A stretch of DNA of 32,658 nt, from positions 1-32,658 of the forward strand of contig PWQI01000010.1 in NCBI GenBank assembly GCA_003556805.1, written 5' to 3'. The notes beneath the pieces are model-generated. The model did no database searches. It was not told where the DNA came from and was given only the letters and a program-made list of their open reading frames with translations. Every line of letters begins with the position of its first letter. The first letter of the stretch is position 1. Position numbers and translations under genes: made by a program. The DNA is from Trueperaceae bacterium. Lineage in GTDB: Bacteria > Deinococcota > Deinococci > Deinococcales > Trueperaceae. Shown one piece after another: positions 1 to 10,443 of the stretch.

Positions 1-1529
1 CCCATCTGGTCGAAGGAGTTCACGTTCCAGATCACGCCCTGGACGAAGATCTTGTGTTCGTACAGGGCGATCAGCGTGCCCAACGTGCGGGGCGTGAGCT
101 GCGGGTAGAGGAAGGTGGTCGAGGGTCGGTTGCCCTCGAAGGTGGTGGCCGCGGTCAGCAGCTCCAGCCGCTGTGGATCGTCCGCGAGGCCGGCGTCTCG
201 CGCCAGCAAGGCCGCGCGCGCCTCCTCGGAGGTGCGTCCGCGCATGAGCGCCTCGCCCTGCGCGAAGACGTTCGACAGCAGCATGTCGTGGTGATCACCG
301 AGCGGAGCGTGCGAACGCGCCGCTGCCAGGAAGTCGCATGGCACCAGCCGCGTTCCCTGGTGGAGGAGCTGGTAGAAGGCGTGCTGGCCGTTGGTGCCGG
401 GCTCGCCCCAGACGATCGGACCGGTGTCGACGCCGACCGGGCGACCCTCGCTGTCGACGTGCTTGCCGTTGCTCTCCATGTCGGCCTGTTGGAAGTACGC
501 CGCGAAGCGAGCCAGGTGATGGTCGTAGGGGAGGATGGCGTGGGTAGCGGCACCCCAGAAGTTGTGGTACCAGACGCCGATCAGCGCGAGCAGCACGGGC
601 ACGTTGCGCTCCAGCGGGGCGTCGCGCAGGTGCCGATCGGCTGCGTGTGCGCCGCGCAGCAGGTCATCGAAGCGCTACGGGCCGATCGCGAGCATGATCG
701 GGAGCCCGACGGCGCTCCAGAGCGAGAAGCGCCCACCGACCCAGTCCCAGAACCCGAAGGTCGACTCGGGCGCGATCCCGAACGCTGCGACGGCCTCGGC
801 GTTGGTGCTGATCGCAACGAAGTGCTGCGCGACGGCGGCTTCGTCGCCCGTGCGTTCCACGAACCAGGTGCGGGCGCTGTTCGCGTTCGCCATCGTCTCC
901 TGGGGGGTGAAGGTCTTGCTCGCGACCAGGAAGAGCGTCGTGTCTGGGTCGACTCGCCGCAGCACGTCGCCGATGTCGCTCGGGTCGACGTTCGACACGA
1001 AGTGGCTGCGCAGACGCTCGTGTTGGTACGGCGCGAGCGCCGTGGTGACCATCTTGGGGCCGAGGTCGCTGCCGCCGATGCCGATGTTGACCACGTCCGT
1101 GATCGCCCGGCCGCTGCGGCCAGCGTGCGTGCCGTCGCGGACGGCGTCCGAGAACGTGCGCATGCGCGCCAGCACGGCGCGCACCTCGGGCATCACGTCG
1201 GTGCCGTCGACCTCGATCGCTGCGTCGCCCTGGTAGCGCAGGGCAGTGTGCAGCACGGCGCGGTCCTCGGTGCGGTTGATGCGCTCGCCGGTGCACATCG
1301 CCTCGATCATCCGCGGCACGCCGGCCTGACGGGCGAGGTCGAGGAGCAGCGCGAGCGTGGTGTCGTCGATGCGGTGCTTCGAGAAATCGACGAGCACGTC
1401 TTCGACCGTGGCGTGGTAGCGCTCGAAGCGCCCGGGATCGCGCGTGAACAGGTCGCGCATGTGCATGTCGTCGAGGTCGTGGCGATGCCTGCGCAGGGCC
1501 TGCCAGGCCGGATGGTCGGTCGGTGGCAT
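1..1529 (-). pseudogene. pgi: Glucose-6-phosphate isomerase, interrupted by one in-frame TAG at 675-677; 3' end lies outside the window
   Basis: ORF 675..1529 contains [27 protein letters not shown] and [10 protein letters not shown]. Hand translation of the same frame past the TAG gives [115 protein letters not shown], which is canonical GPI sequence. Confidence 0.9.
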
Positions 1530-1567
1530 GGGACGTTCCTCTCGGGTCAGGTGCGACCGAGCCGCGC

Positions 1568-2017
1568 TCAGCGGCCTCGGGCGACCAGCCAGACGAGTTC
1601 CTGGCCGCTCCTGAGCACGACCAGCAGGGCGCGTTGGCTGCCGCCGTCGCTGAACACGACGCGGGTGCGGCGCTCGGCGCCGACGGTGCTCTCGGTCGTC
1701 TCGGCACGGAAGAGCCCCTGCATCATCAGGTCGCGCTCGACCCCGTACACGAGGGCGCCCTCCAGGCTGGCGGCGAGGCCGCCAGCCGTGTAGGCCTCCC
1801 AGTCGCGCCAGTTGGCGCGATCTGGGACGACCCGCGCGACCAGCGCGTCGACGCCGCTACCAACGGCTCTGAGGCTGCCGGAGGGCCAGCTGACCGGGGG
1901 GAACAGCTGTGACGCGATCGCCGGTGCGAGGGCGACCTCGGCCAGCAACTGGGCACTGGCGACGCCGCTCGTCAGCGCCAGCACCAGTGCGAAGAGGGTC
2001 GAGCGCACGCGTTGCAT
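1568..2017 (-). CDS. Small secreted protein of unknown function with Sec signal peptide
   Basis: [23 protein letters not shown] signal-peptide pattern; start preceded by TACGCT-5nt-ATG. Confidence 0.6.
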   Translation of the reverse strand: MQRVRSTLFALVLALTSGVASAQLLAEVALAPAIASQLFPPVSWPSGSLRAVGSGVDALVARVVPDRANWRDWEAYTAGGLAASLEGALVYGVERDLMMQGLFRAETTESTVGAERRTRVVFSDGGSQRALLVVLRSGQELVWLVARGR

Positions 2018-2049
2018 GCGCCAGCGTAGCAGGGACTCGCGCAGACGCG

Positions 2050-4788
2050 TCAATCGCGCATCGCCCTGCCGGAGCGCACGCGGATGATCCACTTCTCGAG
2101 CTCGACGACGACGAACACCACGAGGCCTGCCAGGAGGACGTAGCCCCAGTGTTCGAGCGTCAGCCCGGTGACGCCGAACCACAGCTGCATCGGAGGCGTG
2201 TAGGTGAAGATCATCTGGAAGACGATCAACAACCCGATCGACACGAACACCGCTGGGTTGGTGAAGAAGCGCCTCGGCGACAGCGGGTTGGCGATGAGGA
2301 AGCGCGTGTTGAGCAAGTACGCGAGCTCGCCTGCCACGAGCGTGTTCACCGCGATCGAGCGGGCGATGTCGAGGTCACCGTAGCGCTCGAACATGGTGAA
2401 GAACATCAGCAGCGTGAGGCCGCCCATCACGATCGACACGTACACCACCCGCCACACCAGGTAACCCGACAGGATCGGCTCGCGCCGATCGCGCGGCGGG
2501 CGCCGCATCACGTTCGCCTCGGGTGGCTCGAACGCCAGTGCCAGCGCCAGCGTGACGGCCGTGACCATGTTGATCCACAGGATTTGCACGGGCGTGATGG
2601 GCAGGTAGGGCAACACCACGACGACCGACACCATCACCACCAGCGCCTCGGCGCCGTTGGTGGGGAGGATGAAGAGGATCGTCTTCTTGAGGTTGTCGTA
2701 GATCGCGCGCCCCTCTTCGACCGCGCGCGCGATGGTGGCGAAGTTGTCGTCAGCGAGCACCATCTCGGAGGCGTCTTTGGCAGCCTCCGAACCCTTGATA
2801 CCCATGGCCACCCCGACGTCGGCACGTTTCAGCGCCGGAGCGTCGTTCACGCCGTCGCCAGTCATGGCCGCGACCTCGCCGCGCCGCTGCAGCGCCTCGA
2901 GCAGCTTGAGCTTGTGCGCGGGGCTGGCGCGGGCGAACACGTCCGTCTCCGCGACGACGCGCTCCATGGCGTCGTCGTCGAGCTCGTCGAGCTCCCTGCC
3001 AGTCACGGCGTCCGACCCGTTGCCGATGCCGAGTTGCTGCGCGATGGCGCTTGCGGTGAGCGCGTGGTCGCCGGTGATCATCACGACGCGGATGCCGGCG
3101 CGCTGGCACTTCGCCACCGATGCCTTCACCTCGTCGCGCGGTGGGTCGATCAGCGCGACCAGGCCGAGCAGTTCGAGGCCGTGTTCCACCTCGTCCGGGC
3201 CGAGCTCCTCGAGCGCCTCCGGTGGCCGCTTCACTGCGACCGCGAGCATGCGGTACGCCTCGGCGGCGAGGTGCTGCGACGTCTGGTCCCAATGATCGCG
3301 GTCGAGGGGCTCGGAGCTGCCGTCCGGGAGCCGTTGTCGGTCGCACATTCCGAGCACGCGCTCCGGGGCGCCCTTCACGTAGATCACTTGGCCATGCTCG
3401 TCCTCGACCAGGCTGGCGGCGTAGCGCAGATCCGACTCGAACGGCAGGCGGTCGACGCGCTTGAGCGCTCGCAGGTCGTCGTGACCGATGCCGAGCTTCT
3501 CAGCCAAGACCACCACGGCGCCATCGGTGGGGTCGCCGGAGAGCAGCCGGGTACCGTCGTCGTTGTCGCGGAACTCGGCCTCGGCCGTGAGCGCGGCAGC
3601 CAGGGCGAGTTCATGGAGCTGCTCGTCGTCCCCGGCGCTCGATCCATCGGCGTCCGTGACCTCACCGACCGGCGCGTATCCCTCACCCGCGACGTCGAAC
3701 GTCGCGCCCGCCATCACGGCGCGTCGCACCGTCATCTCGTTCTTGGTGAGCGTGCCCGTCTTGTCGGAGCAGATCACCGTGACGGACCCGAGCGTCTCGA
3801 CGGCCGGCAGCCGCCTGACGATCGCGCGCTGCCGCGCCATGCGCTGCACGCCGAGCGCCAGGATGATCGTGATCACGGCGGGCAGACCTTCCGGGATCGC
3901 TGCGACGGCGAAGCCGATCACGGTGAGGAAGATCTCGTCGAGCGAGTAGCCGCGCACAAGGAAGCCGAAGCCGAACATCAGCGTGCCGACGATCAGGATG
4001 GCGTACGCGAGGACGCGCGAGAAGTTGTCGATGGCCGTCAGGAACGGCGTCTTCAGCTGGGTGACTTGAGAGACCATCTCGCCGATGCGGCCGACCTCGG
4101 TGGCGCTGGCGGTGGCCACGACGAGGCCGTGACCGGCGCCTGAGGTGATCGTGGTACCAGCGAACAGCATCGACGAGCGGTCGCCCAACGACACGTCCTC
4201 GTCGACCTCCTTGCGGGCCTTCGCCACTGGCACCGACTCGCCGGTCAGGGCGGCCTCCTCGGCCCGGAGGTTGTGGGCCTCCAACAGCCGTAGGTCGGCG
4301 GGCACGCGGTCGCCGGACTCGACCAGCACGACGTCGCCTGGCACCAGGTCCTCGGCCGACACGGTCACGCGGTGACCGTCGCGCAGGGCAACCGCTTGCA
4401 GCGCGAGCATGGAGCGCAGCCCCTCGAGCGCCGCCTCGGCCTTGCCCTCCTGGACGAAGCCGATGACGGCGTTGATCAAGACGACCGCGAGGATCACGCC
4501 GGTCTCGATCCAGTCCGCCAGCGCGGCCGTGACGCCGGCGGCGGCGAGCAGCACGTAGATCAGCAGGTTGTTGAACTGCCGCAGGAAGCGTCGCCACGCC
4601 GGCACGGGCGGCTCCTCGGGCAGGCGGTTCGGACCTACCTCCTCGAGTCGTCGTGCCGCGACCTCTGCACTCAACCCGTCGCGGTCGCTCTCGAGTGCGG
4701 AGAGCGCGTCGTCCACGTTCAGGGCGTGCCACGCCCGCGCCTCGGTCGGGGTCGCCTCCGTGGCGGGCTCGTCTGCAGATCTAGGCAT
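2050..4788 (-). CDS. P-type (P2-like, CtpF-type) cation-transporting ATPase
   Basis: [59 protein letters not shown] and [20 protein letters not shown] motifs; SD-like GGGAAG before ATG at 4788. Confidence 0.92.
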   Translation of the reverse strand: MPRSADEPATEATPTEARAWHALNVDDALSALESDRDGLSAEVAARRLEEVGPNRLPEEPPVPAWRRFLRQFNNLLIYVLLAAAGVTAALADWIETGVILAVVLINAVIGFVQEGKAEAALEGLRSMLALQAVALRDGHRVTVSAEDLVPGDVVLVESGDRVPADLRLLEAHNLRAEEAALTGESVPVAKARKEVDEDVSLGDRSSMLFAGTTITSGAGHGLVVATASATEVGRIGEMVSQVTQLKTPFLTAIDNFSRVLAYAILIVGTLMFGFGFLVRGYSLDEIFLTVIGFAVAAIPEGLPAVITIILALGVQRMARQRAIVRRLPAVETLGSVTVICSDKTGTLTKNEMTVRRAVMAGATFDVAGEGYAPVGEVTDADGSSAGDDEQLHELALAAALTAEAEFRDNDDGTRLLSGDPTDGAVVVLAEKLGIGHDDLRALKRVDRLPFESDLRYAASLVEDEHGQVIYVKGAPERVLGMCDRQRLPDGSSEPLDRDHWDQTSQHLAAEAYRMLAVAVKRPPEALEELGPDEVEHGLELLGLVALIDPPRDEVKASVAKCQRAGIRVVMITGDHALTASAIAQQLGIGNGSDAVTGRELDELDDDAMERVVAETDVFARASPAHKLKLLEALQRRGEVAAMTGDGVNDAPALKRADVGVAMGIKGSEAAKDASEMVLADDNFATIARAVEEGRAIYDNLKKTILFILPTNGAEALVVMVSVVVVLPYLPITPVQILWINMVTAVTLALALAFEPPEANVMRRPPRDRREPILSGYLVWRVVYVSIVMGGLTLLMFFTMFERYGDLDIARSIAVNTLVAGELAYLLNTRFLIANPLSPRRFFTNPAVFVSIGLLIVFQMIFTYTPPMQLWFGVTGLTLEHWGYVLLAGLVVFVVVELEKWIIRVRSGRAMRD

Positions 4789-4929
4789 GTCGCTTCCCTT
4801 CCCGAGTTCCACGAACGTGCGAAGCTCACCCATCGTACCGAGACGCAGCGGGTCGGTTGCCCCGGCGCTGTGGTGCCGGACGACGTGTAGTGCGGCTGGC
4901 ACGGTGTCGGGTGCGTTAGCGTGGGCGCC

Positions 4930-4992
4930 ATGCGGCAGCGTTCGGATGCGTTCCGGGGACCGGTCCACGTGGACCGATGGTGGGGGGCGTGA
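4930..4992 (+). CDS. Putative 20-codon leaderless upstream ORF (MRQRSDAFRGPVHVDRWWGA) whose stop overlaps the downstream start
   Basis: TAGCGT at 4917-4922, 7 nt, ATG at 4930; TGA at 4990-4992 overlaps GTG at 4989 of the S58 peptidase (GTGA). Confidence 0.35.
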   Translation: MRQRSDAFRGPVHVDRWWGA

Positions 4993-6101
4993 CGGTGGCG
5001 CGGCGTCGCGGTGCCGAGGAGCGTGTCCGCGTACGCGAGCTCGGCGTGGCGCCTGGCGTCCTGGCGCCCGGCCCCCTGAACGCCATCACGGACGTCTCCG
5101 GGGTGCAGGTCGGCCACGTGACGCTGTGGCGGGACGAGGGTGTGCGGACGGGCGTGACCGTCGTCATGCCCCACCTGGGTGATCCGTTCGACGAGCGCGT
5201 GCCGGCAGGGCTCTTCGTCGCGAACGGCTACGGCAAGCTGATGGGCTCGACGCAGGTGTGTGAACTCGGCGAACTCGAGACGCCGGTGGTGCTGACCAAC
5301 ACCCTCAGCGTTCCGGAGGCCGCCGCCGGGCTGATCGACTGGGTGCTCACGCGACCGGGCCACGGTGACGTGCGCTCGGTGAACCCGTTCGTGGGGGAGA
5401 CCAACGACGGCGTGGTGAACGACATCCGCGCCCGCGTCGTGCGTCCGGAACACGTTGCCGAGGCGATCGAAGCCGCGGCCGACGGACCAGTCGCGGAGGG
5501 GTGCGTCGGCGCCGGGACGGGCACCGTGGCGTTCGGCTGGAAGGCGGGCATCGGCACGAGTTCACGCGTGCTGCCGCACGCGCTGGGTGGAGCGACCGTA
5601 GGCGTGCTCGTGCAAGCCAACCACGGAGGCGTGCTCGGCGTCGATGGTGTCCGTGTTGGCGAGCGGTTGGGTCGCCACTACCTGCACCGCGAGCTCGACC
5701 GTGGCGACGCCGATGGCTCGGTGATGGTGGTGGTCGCCACCGACGCCCCGCTGTCGGATCGCAACCTGCGCCGACTGGCCGTACGAGCGGCCGCCGGCCT
5801 GGCGCGCAACGGCGCGTCGTTCACGCACGGCTCGGGAGACTACGCCGTGGCGTTCTCGACCGCCGCCGAGGTGCGTCGGCACGACCGCGGTCGCGCACCG
5901 GAGGCGGGCGCGCCGTGGCCGAACGAGCGCATGTCGCCACTGTCCCAGGCCGTGCTCGAGGCGACCGAAGAGGCCGTGCTCAACGCTCTCACCCGTGCCG
6001 TCACCGTGCGTGGCTGGCGGGGCCGCGTGGTGGAGGCGCTGCCGCTCGACGAGTTGCGGGCACTGCTCGCGGGGCGGGCGGCGTCGACCGAGACGCCTTG
6101 A
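4989..6101 (+). CDS. P1/S58 family (DmpA-like) N-terminal-nucleophile peptidase
   Basis: NAITDVSGVQVGHVTL, VGAGTGTVAFGWKAGIGTSSR and DGSVMVVVATDAPL (predicted Ser nucleophile) motifs. An alternative ATG lies at 4977. Confidence 0.88.
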   Translation: MTVARRRGAEERVRVRELGVAPGVLAPGPLNAITDVSGVQVGHVTLWRDEGVRTGVTVVMPHLGDPFDERVPAGLFVANGYGKLMGSTQVCELGELETPVVLTNTLSVPEAAAGLIDWVLTRPGHGDVRSVNPFVGETNDGVVNDIRARVVRPEHVAEAIEAAADGPVAEGCVGAGTGTVAFGWKAGIGTSSRVLPHALGGATVGVLVQANHGGVLGVDGVRVGERLGRHYLHRELDRGDADGSVMVVVATDAPLSDRNLRRLAVRAAAGLARNGASFTHGSGDYAVAFSTAAEVRRHDRGRAPEAGAPWPNERMSPLSQAVLEATEEAVLNALTRAVTVRGWRGRVVEALPLDELRALLAGRAASTETP

Positions 6102-6163
6102 CGTGTACGCCGAAGCGAGCACAGGCGACGTTGGGCGCCTCCGCGGCGCGCTTGAATGCCCTC

Positions 6164-7021
6164 ATGGCCCCTGCACCAGACGTTTCGCCGCTCACCGCCT
6201 TCCTCGCCGCGCGCTTTCGAGACCACGAGGCCTGTACGCGCTGCCCACCGACTCGCGTGGTGGCCGCGTGGTTCGACGAGCTGCTCGGGCTGGTCGTGCC
6301 GGAGCGGGCCGAGCGCCGCTACTCCGACGAGGCTGAGCTCGCAGCGCACTTCGCCGACCTCCGCGTGCGTCTGGCGAAGCTCGCCAGCGTCGCCGCGCCA
6401 CAGGAGGCGATCGACGCCGCGGGCTGCGCCGAGCGCTTCATGGCCGGCGTACCGGAGCTGCACGCGCACATCGACGAGGACGTCCGAGCCATCGAGGCCG
6501 GCGACCCAGCGGCGGTATCGCGCAGCGAGGTCGCGCGCACCTACCCCGGCGTCTTCGCCATCGCGGCGTACCGCGTTGCTCACGCGCTGCACGTGCTCGA
6601 CGTGCCGCTCGTGCCGCGCATCCTCAGCGCCTATGCGCACGGCGCGACCGGGATCGACATCCACCCGGCGGCCCGCATCGGGCGTAGCTTCTGCATCGAT
6701 CACGGCACCGGTGTGGTGATCGGTGCGACCAGCGTGATCGGCGACCGCGTCAAGCTCTACCAGGGTGTGACGCTCGGCGGTTTGTCGGTTCGCAAGCAAG
6801 ACGCCGCCGTCAAGCGCCACCCGACCATCGAGGACGACGTCGTCGTGTATGCGGGCGCGACCATCCTCGGCGGCGACACCGTCATCGGCCGAGGCAGCGT
6901 CGTCGGCGGCAACGTCTGGCTCACCCGCAGCGTGCCGCCCGGGACGCGCGTGACCTATCGCGTCGCGGTCGAGCGCGAGGGCCTGGGCACCGAGGTGATC
7001 AGCGTGTCGGGCGGCGCTTGA
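6164..7021 (+). CDS. cysE: Serine O-acetyltransferase
   Basis: Left-handed beta-helix hexapeptides plus GIDIHPAARIGRSFCIDHGTGVVIGATSVIGDRVKLYQGVTLGG. Confidence 0.92.
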   Translation: MAPAPDVSPLTAFLAARFRDHEACTRCPPTRVVAAWFDELLGLVVPERAERRYSDEAELAAHFADLRVRLAKLASVAAPQEAIDAAGCAERFMAGVPELHAHIDEDVRAIEAGDPAAVSRSEVARTYPGVFAIAAYRVAHALHVLDVPLVPRILSAYAHGATGIDIHPAARIGRSFCIDHGTGVVIGATSVIGDRVKLYQGVTLGGLSVRKQDAAVKRHPTIEDDVVVYAGATILGGDTVIGRGSVVGGNVWLTRSVPPGTRVTYRVAVEREGLGTEVISVSGGA

Positions 7022-7917
7022 TGCGGTTGGTCGACCTGATCGGGAACACGCCGCTGGTGCGGCTCACACGGTTGGGTGCGCAACCAGGCGTGGAGCTGTT
7101 GGGGAAGCTCGAGGGCCAGAACCCCGGCGGGAGCGTGAAGGACCGTGCGGCGTACGGGATGATCCACGCCGCCCTCGAGCGCGGCCGCATCTCGCCCGGC
7201 GACCTGTTGATCGAGGCGACGAGCGGGAACACCGGCATCGCCCTGGCCATGGTGGCCGCCTCGCTGGGCATCCGCTTGCGCCTCCTCATGCCCGACGACG
7301 CTACGGCCGAGCGTGTCAAGACCATGCGCGCGTTCGGGGCCGACGTGGTGCTGACGCCCGCGGAGCGCACGATCGAGCACTCGCGTGAGCTGGCCGAGGC
7401 CATGGTCGCAGCGGGGGAGGGCGTCATGCTCGATCAGTTCGCGAACCCGGACAACCCAGCCGCCCACGAGCGCACCACCGGTCCGGAGATCTGGCGCGAC
7501 ACCGGCGGTCGCGTGACGCACTTCGTCTCGTCCATGGGCACCACGGGCACCATCATGGGTGTCTCGCGCGCGCTCAAGGCACGCGATCCCGCCATCACGA
7601 TCGTGGGGGTGCAGCCCACCGAGGGTTCGAGCATCCCGGGCATCCGGCGCTGGTCGCCGGCGTTCACGCCCCGCATCTTCGAGCCCGCGCGGGTCGATCG
7701 CATCGAAGACGTGAGCGCTGCCGAGGCCGTGGCGATGACCCGTCGCTTGGCGCGTGACGAGGGCGTGTTCGGCGGCATGAGCAGCGGCGGCGCCCTCACG
7801 GCCGCGTTACGTGTGGCAGACGAACTCGACGAGGGTGTCGTCGTCGTGATCGTCTGTGACCGCGGCGACCGCTACCTGAGCTCGAACCTGTTCGACGAGG
7901 CGGCCGCCGCGCCCTGA
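7021..7917 (+). CDS. cysM: Cysteine synthase B (O-acetylserine sulfhydrylase)
   Basis: GNTPLVRL, NPGGSVKDRAA, EATSGNTGIALA, EGSSIPGIRRW and CDRGDRYLS; TGATG overlap with cysE. Confidence 0.92.
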   Translation: MRLVDLIGNTPLVRLTRLGAQPGVELLGKLEGQNPGGSVKDRAAYGMIHAALERGRISPGDLLIEATSGNTGIALAMVAASLGIRLRLLMPDDATAERVKTMRAFGADVVLTPAERTIEHSRELAEAMVAAGEGVMLDQFANPDNPAAHERTTGPEIWRDTGGRVTHFVSSMGTTGTIMGVSRALKARDPAITIVGVQPTEGSSIPGIRRWSPAFTPRIFEPARVDRIEDVSAAEAVAMTRRLARDEGVFGGMSSGGALTAALRVADELDEGVVVVIVCDRGDRYLSSNLFDEAAAAP

Positions 7918-7933
7918 GCGCGGCGGCCGCCTC
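7897..7933. terminator. Perfect 16-bp stem, 5-nt loop hairpin between convergent cysM and RraA-like gene; loop contains the cysM stop codon
   Basis: GAGGCGGCCGCCGCGC-CCTGA-GCGCGGCGGCCGCCTC read directly; followed on + by GTTTCCCC. Confidence 0.75.
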
Positions 7934-7942
7934 GTTTCCCCG

Positions 7943-8560
7943 TCAGGGGCGCGCGTACCGACGGTACTCCTGCTCGAATCCCGAGCGCATCTCGGCCTCT
8001 CGTGCCAACACCTCGCGCACCTTGGGCAGCAGCGTCCGCGCCTCGTCCTCGGATAGGACGCACACGCCGTTGTCGTCCGCCACGATGAGGTCGCCGGGCG
8101 ACACCACGACCCCGCCGCACACGATCGGCCGCTGGATCTCGCCGTCGATGTCGAGGCGTTTGCCGACGAGCGGCGAGACGGTACGCGTGAACACCGGGTA
8201 GCCCATGCTACGCAGTTCGGCCACGTCGGTGACGGCGCCGTCAACGACGAAGCCGGCATGGCCGGCGCGGATCGAGTGGAGCGCGCGGAACTCGCCCAGG
8301 CACGCGTGTTCGCGCTCGCCGACCTGGTCGACGACGATCACGTCACCGATCTCGGCAGCGTCGGCGATGCCGCGGAGGGCCGAGAGGTCGAGGTGGGGAG
8401 CCCGCACGGTTACGGCCGGTCCGACCAGCATCGTGCCGTGCAGCAGTGGCTTCAGGCCGTGGTCCATGAAGCGGAGCTTGTGCCAATGTCCGAGGATCGA
8501 GGGTGAGACCCCACGGTAGGCCTCGACGAGCTCTGGATCGGTTAGGTGCACGCTGTTCAT
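7943..8560 (-). CDS. RraA-like family protein (HMG/CHA aldolase-type fold)
   Basis: GPAVTVRAPHLDLSALRGIADAAEIGDVIVVDQ ... GFVVDGAVTDVAELRSMGYPVFTR ... VSPGDLIVADDNGVCVL; SD AAGGAG. Confidence 0.85.
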   Translation of the reverse strand: MNSVHLTDPELVEAYRGVSPSILGHWHKLRFMDHGLKPLLHGTMLVGPAVTVRAPHLDLSALRGIADAAEIGDVIVVDQVGEREHACLGEFRALHSIRAGHAGFVVDGAVTDVAELRSMGYPVFTRTVSPLVGKRLDIDGEIQRPIVCGGVVVSPGDLIVADDNGVCVLSEDEARTLLPKVREVLAREAEMRSGFEQEYRRYARP

Positions 8561-8588
8561 GCGGATCTCCTTGGGTGCGGCATGCGCG

Positions 8589-9470
8589 TCAGGCACGCAG
8601 GGTCGGGTCGAGCACGTCGCGCAGGCCGTCCCCGAGGAGGTTGAAGCCCAACACGGCGAGGGTGATGGCGATGCCCGGCGCGAAGGCCATCCACGGGTCG
8701 AGGCGTAGGTAGAGCTGCGCCTGTGAGAGCATGCTGCCCCACTCTGCGGTGGGCGGCTGAACGCCCAGCCCCAGGAACGAGAGCCCGGCGGCCACGAGCA
8801 TGGTCACGCCGATGCGCAGGGTCGCGTAGACGATCACGGGGGCGATGACGGCAGGGAGGAGGTGCCCGAACATGATGCGCACGTGTCCTGCGCCCAAGCC
8901 GCGGGCTGCCTCGATGAACACGCGCTCCTTGGCGCCCAGCACCGAGCCGCGCACCAGCCGCGCGAAGATCGGCACGCCGAACACCGCCGACGCGACGATC
9001 ACCGGACCCACGCCCGGGCCCGTGATCGCGATCAGTCCGATGGCGAGGAGCAGGCCAGGGAACGCCAGCAACACGTCGACCAGCCGCATCGACACGGCGT
9101 CGACCCAGCTTCCAGCATAGCCAGACCACAGGCCCCATACGCCTCCGACGAGCGCGCCGAGCAGCTTCGCGGCGACGCCGATGCCGATCGAGGTCCTGGC
9201 GCCGGCGAGCACCCGCGAGAAGGTGTCGCGGCCGAACTGGTCGGTGCCGAGCCAGTGCTCGGCGCTCGGCGCCTGATTGAGCTTCAGGTAGTTCTGACGA
9301 TCGGCGTCGAAGGGTGTCAGGTAGGGCCCGACGACCGCGAGGGCGACGAACAGGAGCGACAGGAACAGCCCCAGGCTGCCGCTCGGGTGCCTCAGCAGGC
9401 GGCGGAACGCGCTGCGGCGCCGCGGCGCGACACGAGCGTCAGGTTTCGCACTGGACGCGACCTCAGCCAT
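8589..9470 (-). CDS. Peptide/nickel-type ABC transporter permease (DppC/OppC family)
   Basis: HWLGTDQFGRDTFSRVLAGARTSIGIG and EAARGLGAGHVRIMFGHLLPAVIAPVIV (EAA loop). Confidence 0.93.
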   Translation of the reverse strand: MAEVASSAKPDARVAPRRRSAFRRLLRHPSGSLGLFLSLLFVALAVVGPYLTPFDADRQNYLKLNQAPSAEHWLGTDQFGRDTFSRVLAGARTSIGIGVAAKLLGALVGGVWGLWSGYAGSWVDAVSMRLVDVLLAFPGLLLAIGLIAITGPGVGPVIVASAVFGVPIFARLVRGSVLGAKERVFIEAARGLGAGHVRIMFGHLLPAVIAPVIVYATLRIGVTMLVAAGLSFLGLGVQPPTAEWGSMLSQAQLYLRLDPWMAFAPGIAITLAVLGFNLLGDGLRDVLDPTLRA

Positions 9471-10386
9471 AGCTGATCCGCGGGTCGACGGCCGCGTAGA
9501 GGACGTCGGCCAACAGGTTGATGAGCACGAACTGCACCGAGAACACCAGCATCAGCGCCTGGATCACCGGGTAGTCGCGCGCCTCGATCGACTGGATCAG
9601 CAGCCAGCCGAGGCCCGGGAAGTTGAAGACGGTCTCGACGATGACCGCACCAGACAGCAGGAAGCCGAACTGCAGGCCCGTGATCGTGATCACCGGGATG
9701 AGCGCGTTCTTGAGGACGTGCTTGCGCAGCACGGTGCGCGGATGGATGCCCTTCGCGCGGGCGGTGCGGACGAAGTCCTCGCCCATCACCTCGAGCAGGC
9801 TCGAGCGGGTGAAGCGCGCGACGGTGCCGATCGCGCCGGCGGCGAGCGTCACGGCCGGCAGCACCATGCCCGACCAGGTGAGGCTGCCCGCGACGGGGAA
9901 GAGGCGCCACTGCACCGCGAAGACGTAGATCAGCAGGATGCCGACGAAGAACGAGGGCGCACTGATGCCGAGGATCGAGCCGATCGTGACGCCCAGATCG
10001 GTGAGCGAGCCGCGCCGCACGGCGGCGATCACGCCCAGTCCGACCCCGACGATCATGGCCAGTGCGATCGCGATCAGCGACAGGGTCAGTGTGGCGCGGA
10101 AGTGGCGCTCGAGCAGTTCGGTGATGGGGCGATCCGAGCGGAACGAGCGGCCGAGTTCGCCCCGCGCCAGCGATCCCAGGTACAGACCGAACTGTGCGGG
10201 GAGGCTGCGGTCGAGGCCGAAGCGTTCGCGCACCGCTGTGACCTCGGCGGGCGTGGCGTCGAGGCCGGCGTAGAGCCGCGCCGGGTCGCCGGGGAGCGCC
10301 CGAACGAACAGGAACATGAGGATGGCGACCCCGAGGAGCGTCGGAATCGCCTGCACGAGGCGGCGCAGCAGATAGAGGAGCAGCAT
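9463..10386 (-). CDS. Peptide/nickel-type ABC transporter permease (DppB/OppB family)
   Basis: MLLLYLLRRLVQAIPTLLGVAILMFLFVRALPGDPA ... FVRTARAKGIHPRTVLRKHVLKNALIPVITITGLQ; 8-nt overlap with the DppC-type gene. Confidence 0.93.
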   Translation of the reverse strand: MLLLYLLRRLVQAIPTLLGVAILMFLFVRALPGDPARLYAGLDATPAEVTAVRERFGLDRSLPAQFGLYLGSLARGELGRSFRSDRPITELLERHFRATLTLSLIAIALAMIVGVGLGVIAAVRRGSLTDLGVTIGSILGISAPSFFVGILLIYVFAVQWRLFPVAGSLTWSGMVLPAVTLAAGAIGTVARFTRSSLLEVMGEDFVRTARAKGIHPRTVLRKHVLKNALIPVITITGLQFGFLLSGAVIVETVFNFPGLGWLLIQSIEARDYPVIQALMLVFSVQFVLINLLADVLYAAVDPRISYG

Positions 10387-10395
10387 GGGAGTGAT

Positions 10396-10429
10396 GCCCG
10401 GACCGCCGGCGAGGATGGGCGGTCCGGGC
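10396..10429 (-). promoter_or_regulatory. Intercistronic hairpin between SBP stop and permease start (12-bp perfect stem, 10-nt loop, no U-tract)
   Basis: GCCCGGACCGCC-ggcgaggatg-GGCGGTCCGGGC read directly. Confidence 0.6.
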
Positions 10430-10443
10430 CGGGCGTCAGTCGA

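Noticed and set aside
675-677. TAG reassignment (alternative genetic code) as explanation of the pgi stop
   Set aside because: TAG terminates the antitoxin gene at 15800-15802 in this window and other long genes use TGA normally; error or mutation is simpler.
54-1793. 579-aa + strand ORF antisense to pgi
   Set aside because: Low-complexity Arg/Ala/Val-rich translation typical of antisense frames in high-GC DNA; the opposite strand encodes unmistakable GPI.
1909-4143. 744-aa + strand ORF antisense to the P-type ATPase
   Set aside because: His/Arg/Asp/Gln-rich nonsense frame opposite a gene with all canonical P-type ATPase motifs.
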